Shown here: in pieces, positions 1-5,710 of the stretch
Layout: the number at the start of each line of letters is the position of its first letter
Numbering within the stretch: position 1 is the stretch's first letter
Assembly (NCBI GenBank): GCA_007127615.1
Contig: SKZB01000175.1
Span: forward strand, 1-12,402
Direction of reading: 5' to 3'
DNA: 12,402 bases
From: Phycisphaerales bacterium
GTDB lineage: Bacteria > Planctomycetota > Phycisphaerae > Phycisphaerales > SM1A02
Notes under the pieces: generated by a model
Database searches by the model: none
What the model was told of the DNA's origin: nothing
Seen by the model: the letters and a program-made list of their open reading frames with translations, nothing else
Made by a program: the position numbers and the translations under genes

Positions 1-627
1 CTGCAGACCGGCCGCGGCAACGAGTTCATCGTTCAGCTCCTCGAGCTGCGCTCCGCGCAGCGGCCAGGGATCGTGCGCGATGCGGCAACGGCGCGGCCGA
101 CCGGCGCGGTCCGTCGTCATCAGTTGGTACCGCTCGGTGAGGAAGTGCGGCAGATCGCCCGGTTGTGAGCGCGGCAGTGGTTCGCCGACCGACCAGCGGC
201 AGTGCATCGTTGCGCGCGGCGGGTCCCGGCGATCGACGCGGTAATCAATCGTCTCACCGTACCGGTGAAGCGAAATGCGCGCATTCTTGTACGGCAGATG
301 AAAGAATGTCTTCGCGCCCCAGACGCCCGGTCGGCTGGCGGCGTCGAGCGAAAAGAAGTAGACGCCGGCTTCCTCGCCGCACCGAACATAGGTGCGCACG
401 TTGCACTCGTGGAAGTCCGTGACGCCGCGCCAGGGAACCCGCGGCACGCCGATCGGACTGACATCGCACATCGTGAACGGCACCAGCCCGATCCAGGCAT
501 GGTCGTCGAAAGTATCCACATCAAAGCACGCCGGGATCAGCGGCCGCATGATCTCCACCGGGATCGGCCAGTGGACAAACAACAGGTGCTTCCACTGCAT
601 GCGCATGATCGGACGGAACGATCTCAT
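1..627 (-). CDS. DUF2071 / YqjF-like protein, 3' end beyond window
   Basis: The frame stays open from an ATG at 627 to the left edge, giving 209 residues; the C-terminus lies outside the window. The sequence fits the DUF2071 (YqjF-like, acetoacetate-decarboxylase-related fold) family. Visible family signatures are the early W-K-H-L-L-F-V-H-W segment (residues 12-20), LIP at 30-32, WIGLVPF at 45-51, FHECNVRTYV at 72-81, GVYFFSLDA at 88-96 and LPY at 111-113. The biochemical role of this family is not settled, so none is assigned. The start is well supported: the ATG overlaps the cstA stop as ATGA, and AGGAG lies 8 nt upstream (636-640), inside the end of cstA. This implies co-transcription and translational coupling with the transporter gene. 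Family assignment is from recognition of motifs, not a search. Confidence 0.85.
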   Translation of the reverse strand, partial: MRSFRPIMRMQWKHLLFVHWPIPVEIMRPLIPACFDVDTFDDHAWIGLVPFTMCDVSPIGVPRVPWRGVTDFHECNVRTYVRCGEEAGVYFFSLDAASRPGVWGAKTFFHLPYKNARISLHRYGETIDYRVDRRDPPRATMHCRWSVGEPLPRSQPGDLPHFLTERYQLMTTDRAGRPRRCRIAHDPWPLRGAQLEELNDELVAAAGLQ

Positions 628-2450
628 CGGGGATTCTCCTCGCCGGGTCGTGTTGCTTCGGCGCGGAGCTCGCGCAGGGTGATCCAGATGCGCCCGGCTG
701 CGACCAGTACGAACGCCAGCGCCAGCACGAACAGGATGGCGCCGGCAAAGGCGAGGATCGGGCGATGATCCTGATAGTCCAGCCACATCTTCGTCCAGAG
801 TGCGCTCAACGTCGTCACGACCATGAAGACGGCGGGAATCGCGACGAACCAGACGGTGCGCCGCCGCTGCAGCAGCCAGATCAGAACGGTGGTCAGCGCC
901 AGGGCGCCGATGAGTTGATTCCCCGAGCCGAAGACCGGCCAGATCTCACCGTAGAACTGTGAAAAGGCGAGCACCAGCATCGCCGCGATGGCGAGGAACG
1001 TATTGGTACTGCGCCAGCGCAGGATCGACGGGGTGCGGCGCTTGAAGATCCCGCTCCACAGTTCCTCAAAGAGATACCGGCAGAGGCGCACGGCGGTGTC
1101 GAGCGTGGTGACGAGGAATCCCTCGATCACCAGGATGCCGAGCACCGCGCCGATATCACGCGGGATGCCGAGTCCACCGAACAGACTGCCGCACGCGATC
1201 GCGAAGGCGAGCACCGGATTGCCCGCCCCTTCTTCCGGCCACACGTGGGTGAGGTATTCCGTGTGGGTGAACTGACTGGCGATCGCGGCGAGCACAAGCA
1301 GCGCGAGAAAACTTTCCAGCAGCATCGCGTTGTAGCCGATTCGCCGGCAGTCGCTTTCCCGGCCGATCTGTTTCACCGTCGTGCCGGTGGCGACGAGACT
1401 GTGAAACCCGCTGATCGCCCCGCACGCGATCGTGATGAAGAGGAACGGCCACACGCCCCCCAGCCGTTCGACGCCGACATCGATGGTGAACGCCGTCTCC
1501 GGGCTGATCGTCGCGCCGGTGAAGCCGGCGACGATCGTCCCGGTCAGCAGCAGGATCAACCCGCCGTAGAGAATCTGAACGTTCACGAAGTCACGCGGCT
1601 GGAGGATCATCCAGACCGGAATCCAGCAGCTGATCAGGACGTACCCCGCCAGCAGAAGACGCCAGATGTTCTGCGCCCGCGCGGCCGTGATCTCCGGATC
1701 CGCTTCGCCGAACCACCATTCCGCGACGGCGTGCATCGCGATCGGAAACCGAAAGCCGATGAGAATGCTCAGCAGACAGATGGCCGATGCGATTCCGAAG
1801 GCGGCCGTGCCGCGAACGACGCGGCGGTAGATCAGCCAGCCGAGAATCGGCGCGCAGAGCGTGATGAAGAAAACGGAGGTGGTCGCGATGCCGCCGATCT
1901 GCGCGACCTCACCCCCGCCGTAGTCCACCGCGCGGAGTACGGAGGTGTCGCGGTCGAGTTCGAGCGCGGCAAAGGGAATCAGCGACGTCAGTGCGGCGGC
2001 GGAGAGGTTGAGGAAGATCGCGTTGATCAGCGTGAGCACGAGCAGAAGAAACGCGATGAAGATCAGAAAGCCCGCCGGGCCGAGCGTTCGTCGTGAAATC
2101 TCCGCGATGGTCTTGCCGCCCTCGCGTACGGAGACGAACATCGTGGTCATGTCGTGCACCGCGCCGTAGAAGATGCCGCCGATGATGATCCAGAGCCACG
2201 CGGGCATCCAGCCGAAGATCAGCGCGAGAATCGGACCGACGATCGGCCCCGCGCCGGCGATCGAAGCAAAGTGATGCGCGAAGACAACCTGCGCGGGGCT
2301 TTTTACGTATTCACGTCCGTCGGCGTGCGCCGCGGCCGGGGTCGGGTTCGTATCGTCCTCGCGAAAAATCCGCGCAATCCAAAACGGATACGTTCTGCCC
2401 GCGATGAGCAGAATGAGACCACCGATGCCGACGAGAAGCAGTACGTTCAT
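624..2450 (-). CDS. cstA: CstA-family carbon starvation / peptide or pyruvate transporter
   Basis: This is a 608-residue inner-membrane protein with many hydrophobic segments. The CstA core is clear: HHFASIAGAGPIVGP at residues 59-73, YGAVHDMTTMFVSVREGG at 95-112, and the second-half signature CGAISGFHSLVATGTT at 343-358 followed by RRIGYNAMLLES. WPVFGSGNQLIGALAL at 504-519 is the usual late CstA element. Characterised relatives (E. coli CstA and BtsT, about 700 residues) import peptides and/or pyruvate as carbon sources; the substrate here cannot be read from sequence. The frame is open further upstream, but the ATG at 2450 is preferred because the protein then begins directly with the first membrane helix, as in the family. 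The 3' end overlaps the DUF2071 gene by 4 nt, and DUF721 lies 70 bp upstream on the same strand. No clear Shine-Dalgarno precedes the ATG, but an imperfect hairpin does. Confidence 0.95.
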   Translation of the reverse strand: MNVLLLVGIGGLILLIAGRTYPFWIARIFREDDTNPTPAAAHADGREYVKSPAQVVFAHHFASIAGAGPIVGPILALIFGWMPAWLWIIIGGIFYGAVHDMTTMFVSVREGGKTIAEISRRTLGPAGFLIFIAFLLLVLTLINAIFLNLSAAALTSLIPFAALELDRDTSVLRAVDYGGGEVAQIGGIATTSVFFITLCAPILGWLIYRRVVRGTAAFGIASAICLLSILIGFRFPIAMHAVAEWWFGEADPEITAARAQNIWRLLLAGYVLISCWIPVWMILQPRDFVNVQILYGGLILLLTGTIVAGFTGATISPETAFTIDVGVERLGGVWPFLFITIACGAISGFHSLVATGTTVKQIGRESDCRRIGYNAMLLESFLALLVLAAIASQFTHTEYLTHVWPEEGAGNPVLAFAIACGSLFGGLGIPRDIGAVLGILVIEGFLVTTLDTAVRLCRYLFEELWSGIFKRRTPSILRWRSTNTFLAIAAMLVLAFSQFYGEIWPVFGSGNQLIGALALTTVLIWLLQRRRTVWFVAIPAVFMVVTTLSALWTKMWLDYQDHRPILAFAGAILFVLALAFVLVAAGRIWITLRELRAEATRPGEENPR

Positions 2451-2460
2451 GGCAGAATCT

Positions 2461-2492
2461 GAAAGAGGCGAAGCTCGAACTCCGGCTCTTTC
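2461..2492 (-). promoter_or_regulatory. Imperfect hairpin in the cstA leader
   Basis: GAAAGAG at 2461-2467 is the exact reverse complement of 2486-2492. The 32-bp element folds further inward with two internal mismatches around a CTCGAA-type loop. In the transcript it ends 10 nt before the cstA ATG, in a 70-bp gap after the DUF721 stop. There is no U-run after the stem, so a role as a translational control element or mRNA processing site is more likely than termination. Function is inferred from position only. Confidence 0.4.
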
Positions 2493-2520
2493 ACGATAAC
2501 CGTTGCACGGAATCGGTGGT

Positions 2521-2883
2521 TCAACCTTTGGGGTGAAGGCCGATTTTGGTGCGGACGCGCAGGAGTGTCCCGCGGTAGGCGGCACGGAGTTGGGCTTCCG
2601 CGCCGCTGCGAAGAACGCGGTCGAGTTCGAATCCGGTCGCGGCGGAATCGACCCGCACGTGCAGCACGCCGCGGCGAAGGCCGTTCAGCGCGGTCCGGGC
2701 CGCCAGTGCGGGGGGAATGCACTCCTCCCAGAGCCGAACGAGCGATCCCAGGCGCTTCTCATCACGTTTGGCGGTCTGGCGGGCCTGCGCGACGAGGTCG
2801 TGGATGGAGGTCTCCCGTTCCCGCCGCCGGCGGTACTTGCGGAGCGTGTCGAGTTGCTGCTGCGGATCGCGCACGATTGTCAT
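2521..2883 (-). CDS. DUF721 / DciA-like protein
   Basis: A 120-residue basic protein. The DUF721 pattern is visible from residue 46: a Trp-centred helix (LGSLVRLWEECIPPALAART), then GLRRGVLHVRVDSAATGFELD at 69-88, a helix ending in a leucine-rich stretch, and a final RVRTKIG strand at 109-115. DciA proteins (DUF721) act in loading or operating the replicative helicase DnaB in bacteria that lack DnaC. Here the N-terminal 45 residues are charged (RKYRRRRERE) and probably flexible. An upstream TTG (2928) is in frame, but the ATG at 2883 has GGAG 4 nt before it (2888-2891), so it was chosen. Members in planctomycetes are short like this one; whether this copy has the helicase role is inferred. 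It heads the minus-strand block with cstA. Confidence 0.75.
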   Translation of the reverse strand: MTIVRDPQQQLDTLRKYRRRRERETSIHDLVAQARQTAKRDEKRLGSLVRLWEECIPPALAARTALNGLRRGVLHVRVDSAATGFELDRVLRSGAEAQLRAAYRGTLLRVRTKIGLHPKG

Positions 2884-2940
2884 TCTACTCCGGTTGGGGG
2901 CGGGTGCCGTCTTGGTCCGGGGAGCCAAACACCGGTTTGC

Positions 2941-2954
2941 AGCCGAATTCGGCT
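2941..2954. promoter_or_regulatory. 14-bp perfect palindrome
   Basis: AGCCGAATTCGGCT reads the same on both strands. It has no loop, so it is better explained as a protein-binding dyad than as an RNA hairpin. Two bases downstream is a looser inverted repeat, GAAAA (2956-2960) with TTTTC (2968-2972). It lies 58 bp upstream of the DUF721 start and 176 bp upstream of gbsR. Confidence 0.4.
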
Positions 2955-2981
2955 CGAAAAGGGGTTCTTTTCACGCCTTTG

Positions 2982-2999
2982 TTTCAGAATTTTCTGAAA
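2982..2999. promoter_or_regulatory. 18-bp perfect palindrome, candidate operator
   Basis: TTTCAGAA and TTCTGAAA are exact reverse complements separated by TT, giving an 18-bp dyad. It sits in the AT-rich core of the divergent region, about 131 bp before gbsR and 98 bp before DUF721. MarR/GbsR-type winged-helix dimers bind palindromes of about this size and often autoregulate, so the neighbouring gbsR product is the first candidate ligand. That link is inferred. Confidence 0.5.
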
Positions 3000-3050
3000 A
3001 TTGTAGCCAGCCCACCCTCAGGAAGTTAGGATTCCTCCACGGCCGGCTCC

Positions 3051-3078
3051 GATCGCCGTTCTTTTTCGGCCGGCGATC
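3051..3078 (+). promoter_or_regulatory. Hairpin in the probable gbsR leader
   Basis: GATCGCCG (3051-3058) pairs perfectly with CGGCGATC (3071-3078) around a 12-nt loop that contains a run of five T. It overlaps a direct repeat of CGGCCGG (3040-3046 and 3067-3073). It ends 52 bp before the gbsR ATG. No U-tract follows the stem, so this is not a standard terminator. Confidence 0.35.
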
Positions 3079-3130
3079 CAAGCGAGTGCTCACGTTCCGG
3101 ATCGAGTTCATCGACCGAAGAGATCCCTCC

Positions 3131-3694
3131 ATGTCCGAAGCATTGCAACAGGGCGACGTATCCATCCGCGCATCGCGTGAGCGCTTCGTCGCGCTCTGGG
3201 GGCAGATGGGTTCGAACTGGGGCATCCCGCGCACGATGGCGGAAGTGCACGCGCTGCTCTTCATTCGCGGCAAGCCAATGAATACCGATGAAGTCATGGA
3301 CGCACTCGACATCAGTCGCGGCAACGCGTCCATGACGCTGCGCAACCTTGTCGATTGGGGCATCGTCCAGCGCGTCCATCGCCGGGGGGACCGCAAGGAG
3401 TATTTCGAAGCGGAGCAGGATGTCTGGAAACTCTTCCGCACCATTCTGCGCGAACGGAAGCGACGCGAGATCGATCCGTTGATTCACCAGTTGCGGGAGT
3501 GCCGGGCCGGCGGATCAGCCGAGGCGGATGTAGAGAAAGACGGTGAGTCCGCGGCAGCCCATAATGCGCGGCTCGAAGAGCTGCTCAGCTTTCTCGCGCT
3601 CGTCGACCTGATGTGTCAGGAGATTCTCCAGCCGGGTGAGGGCTCGGCGGATGCGATGGAGCTTGCGGCCCGGTTCATGGAGCGCGAGACATGA
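3131..3694 (+). CDS. GbsR/MarR-family transcriptional regulator
   Basis: A 187-residue cytoplasmic DNA-binding protein. Residues 11-45 (RFVALWGQMGSNWGIPRTMA) match the opening helix of the GbsR-like (COG1510) branch of MarR proteins. The winged helix follows: MNTDEVMDALDISRGNASMT at 50-69, LRNLVDWGIVQRVHRRGDRK at 70-89 with the wing, then YFEAEQDVWKLF. The C-terminal half is helical and probably the dimer region, interrupted by an acidic/alanine-rich stretch at about 126-145. GbsR itself controls choline/glycine betaine genes in Bacillus; relatives control varied targets and the effector here is unknown. The open frame extends back to 2717, but that part crosses the divergent promoter region; the ATG at 3131 starts where family homology begins. 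Shine-Dalgarno complementarity is weak. The stop overlaps the next gene's ATG. Confidence 0.85.
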   Translation: MSEALQQGDVSIRASRERFVALWGQMGSNWGIPRTMAEVHALLFIRGKPMNTDEVMDALDISRGNASMTLRNLVDWGIVQRVHRRGDRKEYFEAEQDVWKLFRTILRERKRREIDPLIHQLRECRAGGSAEADVEKDGESAAAHNARLEELLSFLALVDLMCQEILQPGEGSADAMELAARFMERET

Positions 3695-4179
3695 CGACGC
3701 TGCCCCATGTTGTCGCGGCATCGCCCTGCCCGCGCCTGGTCCGGCCGATCGAGGTCGGCTGGACGCGCACCCTCAGCCGATGGTCCGAGAACGGTAGGGC
3801 GGAGGCCGCCGGCGCGAATGCACGCTCTTTCCGCCGGGAAACTCTGGTGGTGCGGATCGATCCGCCCGACGAGCCGGACGGGGACCGGGCGATCTTTTCG
3901 GCGTGGATTGAGAGTCACGAGGCCATCCTTCGACGCCTGCATGATCCGGCCAAGGTGGCGTGCCGTATCGTGAACGATGCGGGGCTGTCCCATGTGGAGG
4001 TCTCGGCATTGCCGGACCGTCCGGCCGTGCGGCGGCCGCTCAGCTTGACCTTCGACGGGAGCGGATCATTGCTCTTTGCGCAGAGTGATTTGCTGGGCGC
4101 CGCGGGATATCGCGGTGGGGGGTACGACCGTGCGGAGCTGCGAACACGCGCGGCCGTTCGGCCATCGGGGGACGGGTAG
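3691..4179 (+). CDS. Unrecognised protein coupled to the GbsR-like regulator
   Basis: A 162-residue protein that I do not recognise. Its ATG overlaps the regulator's stop as ATGA, and third codon positions are strongly GC-rich like the neighbours, which together support a real gene. There is no signal peptide and no membrane segment. The middle has a mixed strand/helix look (ETLVVRIDPP near residue 50, then a helix FSAWIESHEAILRRLHDP near 68-86), followed by a strand-like SLTFDGSGSLLFA near 117-129; the C-terminus is Gly/Arg-rich. It may partner with, or be controlled alongside, the regulator. No function is assigned. Confidence 0.6.
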   Translation: MTTLPHVVAASPCPRLVRPIEVGWTRTLSRWSENGRAEAAGANARSFRRETLVVRIDPPDEPDGDRAIFSAWIESHEAILRRLHDPAKVACRIVNDAGLSHVEVSALPDRPAVRRPLSLTFDGSGSLLFAQSDLLGAAGYRGGGYDRAELRTRAAVRPSGDG

Positions 4180-4190
4180 CGCCCGGATCG
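4178..4190 (+). repeat. 13-bp repeat after a stop codon, copy 1
   Basis: AGCGCCCGGATCG begins in the last two bases of the TAG of the unknown gene. An identical 13-mer occurs at 4639-4651 in the same relation to the Hpt stop. Both can form a stem with adjacent bases. Confidence 0.35.
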
Positions 4191-4194
4191 GGCG
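4180..4194 (+). terminator. GC hairpin directly after the stop of the unknown gene
   Basis: CGCCCG (4180-4185) and CGGGCG (4189-4194) form a perfect 6-bp stem with a GAT loop, starting at the first base after the TAG. No T-run follows, so it is not a classical intrinsic terminator. It may protect the 3' end or attenuate read-through into the Hpt gene. Confidence 0.3.
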
Positions 4195-4211
4195 GGGTTC
4201 GGTCGAACGGT

Positions 4212-4277
4212 TATCGGCCGGTTGAATGGGAGGTTCCGACGAGATTGGCCCAAACTGCCGGTTCGTTTCGGCCGATA
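4212..4277 (+). repeat. Spaced inverted repeat upstream of the Hpt gene
   Basis: TATCGGCC (4212-4219) is the reverse complement of GGCCGATA (4270-4277), with 50 bases between. Allowing one bulged T extends the match to 10 bp. It ends 8 nt before the chosen Hpt start, so a long-range leader stem that masks the start region is possible. It could also be chance in a GC-rich gap. Confidence 0.25.
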
Positions 4278-4285
4278 CCAGAAGC

Positions 4286-4639
4286 ATGAAGGAGCAACCA
4301 GAACCCAACGAGGGATCCTGGCCGGAGACCCCGCTGCTCAGTGAGTACGCGGGTGAGGCGGACATGGCAGAGTTGGTCACCTACTTTGTGGGTGAGCTGA
4401 ACAATCGAATTCAATCCATCGAAAGGGCGTGGCAGGAGCAGGATAAACAGCGGCTCCGCGACCACGCGCACCAGATCAAGGGTGCCGCGGCGGGGTACGG
4501 CTTTCCGCAGATCACCGACTCCGCGGCGGAGTTGGAACGCGAGCTGAATGAAGAGGCGACAATCGCCGATCTCTCGGAGCGGGTGGAGGCATTGATCGGT
4601 CTTTGCCGGCGTGCAACAAGTTCGTCGGACGGGGCGTAA
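4286..4639 (+). CDS. Histidine phosphotransfer (Hpt) domain protein
   Basis: A 117-residue single-domain Hpt protein. The phosphorylated histidine is His62 within HQIKGAAAGYGFPQIT (62-77), the standard Hpt active-site helix and following turn. Upstream, LLSEYAGEADMAELVTYFVGEL (17-38) is the typical first helix pair, and a C-terminal helix completes the four-helix bundle. Hpt proteins carry phosphoryl groups between receiver domains in phosphorelays in the cytoplasm. An in-frame ATG also exists at 4226, but family homology starts after 4286 and neither start has a strong ribosome site. The next gene encodes a receiver-GGDEF protein 71 bp downstream, the obvious candidate partner. No hybrid kinase is nearby, so the upstream donor is unknown. 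Confidence 0.85.
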   Translation: MKEQPEPNEGSWPETPLLSEYAGEADMAELVTYFVGELNNRIQSIERAWQEQDKQRLRDHAHQIKGAAAGYGFPQITDSAAELERELNEEATIADLSERVEALIGLCRRATSSSDGA

Positions 4640-4651
4640 GCGCCCGGATCG
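4639..4651 (+). repeat. 13-bp repeat after a stop codon, copy 2
   Basis: Identical to 4178-4190 and starting at the last base of the Hpt TAA. Here the hairpin is different: GGGCG (4632-4636) pairs with CGCCC (4641-4645), placing the stop codon in the loop. Confidence 0.35.
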
Positions 4652-4710
4652 ATTCGGCAGATCCCGCAGCCGCCTTGAGGGACCACGTTCTCGGAGACCA
4701 GGTCGGATCC

Positions 4711-5646
4711 ATGCAGGTTTGTGAACATCAAATCCCGCGGCTGCTGGCCGTCGATGATTCGGAGTTGATTCATCGCCTGCTCAAGTCGCGCCTTCGCGGG
4801 GAGCGTCTTGAGATTCACGCCGCGATGACCGCCGAAGAAGGTCTGGACATGGCGCGGGCACTGCTGCCCGAGGTCATTCTGCTGGATATTGATCTGCCGG
4901 ATCAGAACGGGTTTGATGTTCTGCGCGAGCTGAAGACCGATTCGATGACGCACGACATTCCGGTCATCTTCGTATCGGGATCCACCGATGCGGATGCGCG
5001 CGTACGCGGTCTGGACATGGGCGCGCATGACTTTGTCGCCAAGCCGTTTGATGTCGCGGAGCTCAAGGCCCGCATTCGCTCGGCGGTTCGAATCTGTCTG
5101 CTGATCAAGATGCTCGCGCAGCGGGCGCAGATCGACGGACTGACCGGCCTGTGGAACCGCGCGTACTTTGACCAGCGGCTTAGGCAGGAATTCGCCGAGG
5201 CCACGCGGTACGACCGTGATCTCTCGCTCATACTGTGCGATCTCGATCATTTCAAAGCTCTCAACGACAATCACGGCCACCCCTTCGGCGATCAGGTGCT
5301 GGAAGATTTCGCGGAGATCCTGTCCAGCGGACGCGGCGGGGATATTCCCTGTCGGTACGGCGGTGAGGAGTTTGTCGTGATCCTGCCCGACACCCCGGCA
5401 GACGAAGCGATGATCGCCGCCGACCGGTACCGGGAAGCCATTCGTAAGATGAGATGGGAAGAGCATCCCGACGTTCAGTCGACCGCATCGTTCGGCGTGG
5501 CCGACCTGAACTGCCTCACCGAACGCTCGACCGAAAACCTTGTCGATGCCGCGGACAAGGCGCTCTACCGGGCGAAGCAGCAGGGACGTGATCGGGTCTG
5601 TCTGGCCGATCAATCGGATCAGAACGACTTGAAACTGTCCGCGTGA
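4711..5646 (+). CDS. Response regulator with GGDEF domain (diguanylate cyclase)
   Basis: A 311-residue protein with an N-terminal receiver and a C-terminal GGDEF domain, like a single-receiver PleD or WspR. Receiver: acidic pair D15-D16, phospho-acceptor D59 in VILLDIDLPD, S89 in the switch position (VIFVSG), and K111 in KPF. GGDEF: entry motif DGLTGLWNR (142-150), metal aspartate D177 in CDLDHFK, and GGEEF at 217-221, an active-type signature. An inhibitory I-site RGGD (208-211) lies exactly five residues before it, so product inhibition by c-di-GMP is expected. It should make c-di-GMP from two GTP when phosphorylated and dimerised. The ATG at 4711 is used because homology starts at once; the open frame reaches back to 4603 and would overlap the Hpt gene. 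Likely co-transcribed with, and phosphorylated through, the upstream Hpt protein. Confidence 0.95.
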   Translation: MQVCEHQIPRLLAVDDSELIHRLLKSRLRGERLEIHAAMTAEEGLDMARALLPEVILLDIDLPDQNGFDVLRELKTDSMTHDIPVIFVSGSTDADARVRGLDMGAHDFVAKPFDVAELKARIRSAVRICLLIKMLAQRAQIDGLTGLWNRAYFDQRLRQEFAEATRYDRDLSLILCDLDHFKALNDNHGHPFGDQVLEDFAEILSSGRGGDIPCRYGGEEFVVILPDTPADEAMIAADRYREAIRKMRWEEHPDVQSTASFGVADLNCLTERSTENLVDAADKALYRAKQQGRDRVCLADQSDQNDLKLSA

Positions 5647-5710
5647 GCGCTGAGGGAACCCAACCGGACCACGATGGGGCGCGGGAACGGGCTCAGCGGG
5701 TTCGGCGGGC

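Larger units (their letters stand above)
2884..3130. promoter_or_regulatory. Divergent promoter region between DUF721 and gbsR
   Basis: This 247-bp gap must hold the promoters for the minus-strand DUF721-cstA block and the plus-strand gbsR block. From about 2955 to 3003 it is clearly more AT-rich than its surroundings. It contains several dyads (2941-2954, 2956-2972, 2982-2999, 3020-3036, 3051-3078), the main ones listed separately. I could not place a convincing -35/-10 pair. There is no credible gene inside. Confidence 0.6.

Noticed and set aside
202..768. 188-codon open frame on the plus strand
   Set aside because: It is antisense to the DUF2071 gene and the end of cstA, which are supported by motifs and by ATGA coupling.
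1245..2096. 283-codon open frame on the plus strand
   Set aside because: It is antisense to cstA and its product is low-complexity (Arg/Asp/Glu/Gln-rich), the usual mirror of a hydrophobic GC-rich gene.
2717..3130. N-terminal extension of the GbsR-like protein
   Set aside because: It would run antisense through DUF721 and across the palindromes; the extra residues are Arg/Ser-rich and unlike the family, whose homology starts just after 3131.
4411..5613. 400-codon open frame on the minus strand
   Set aside because: It lies antisense to the Hpt and receiver-GGDEF genes, both of which have unmistakable motifs; the antisense product shows no family pattern.
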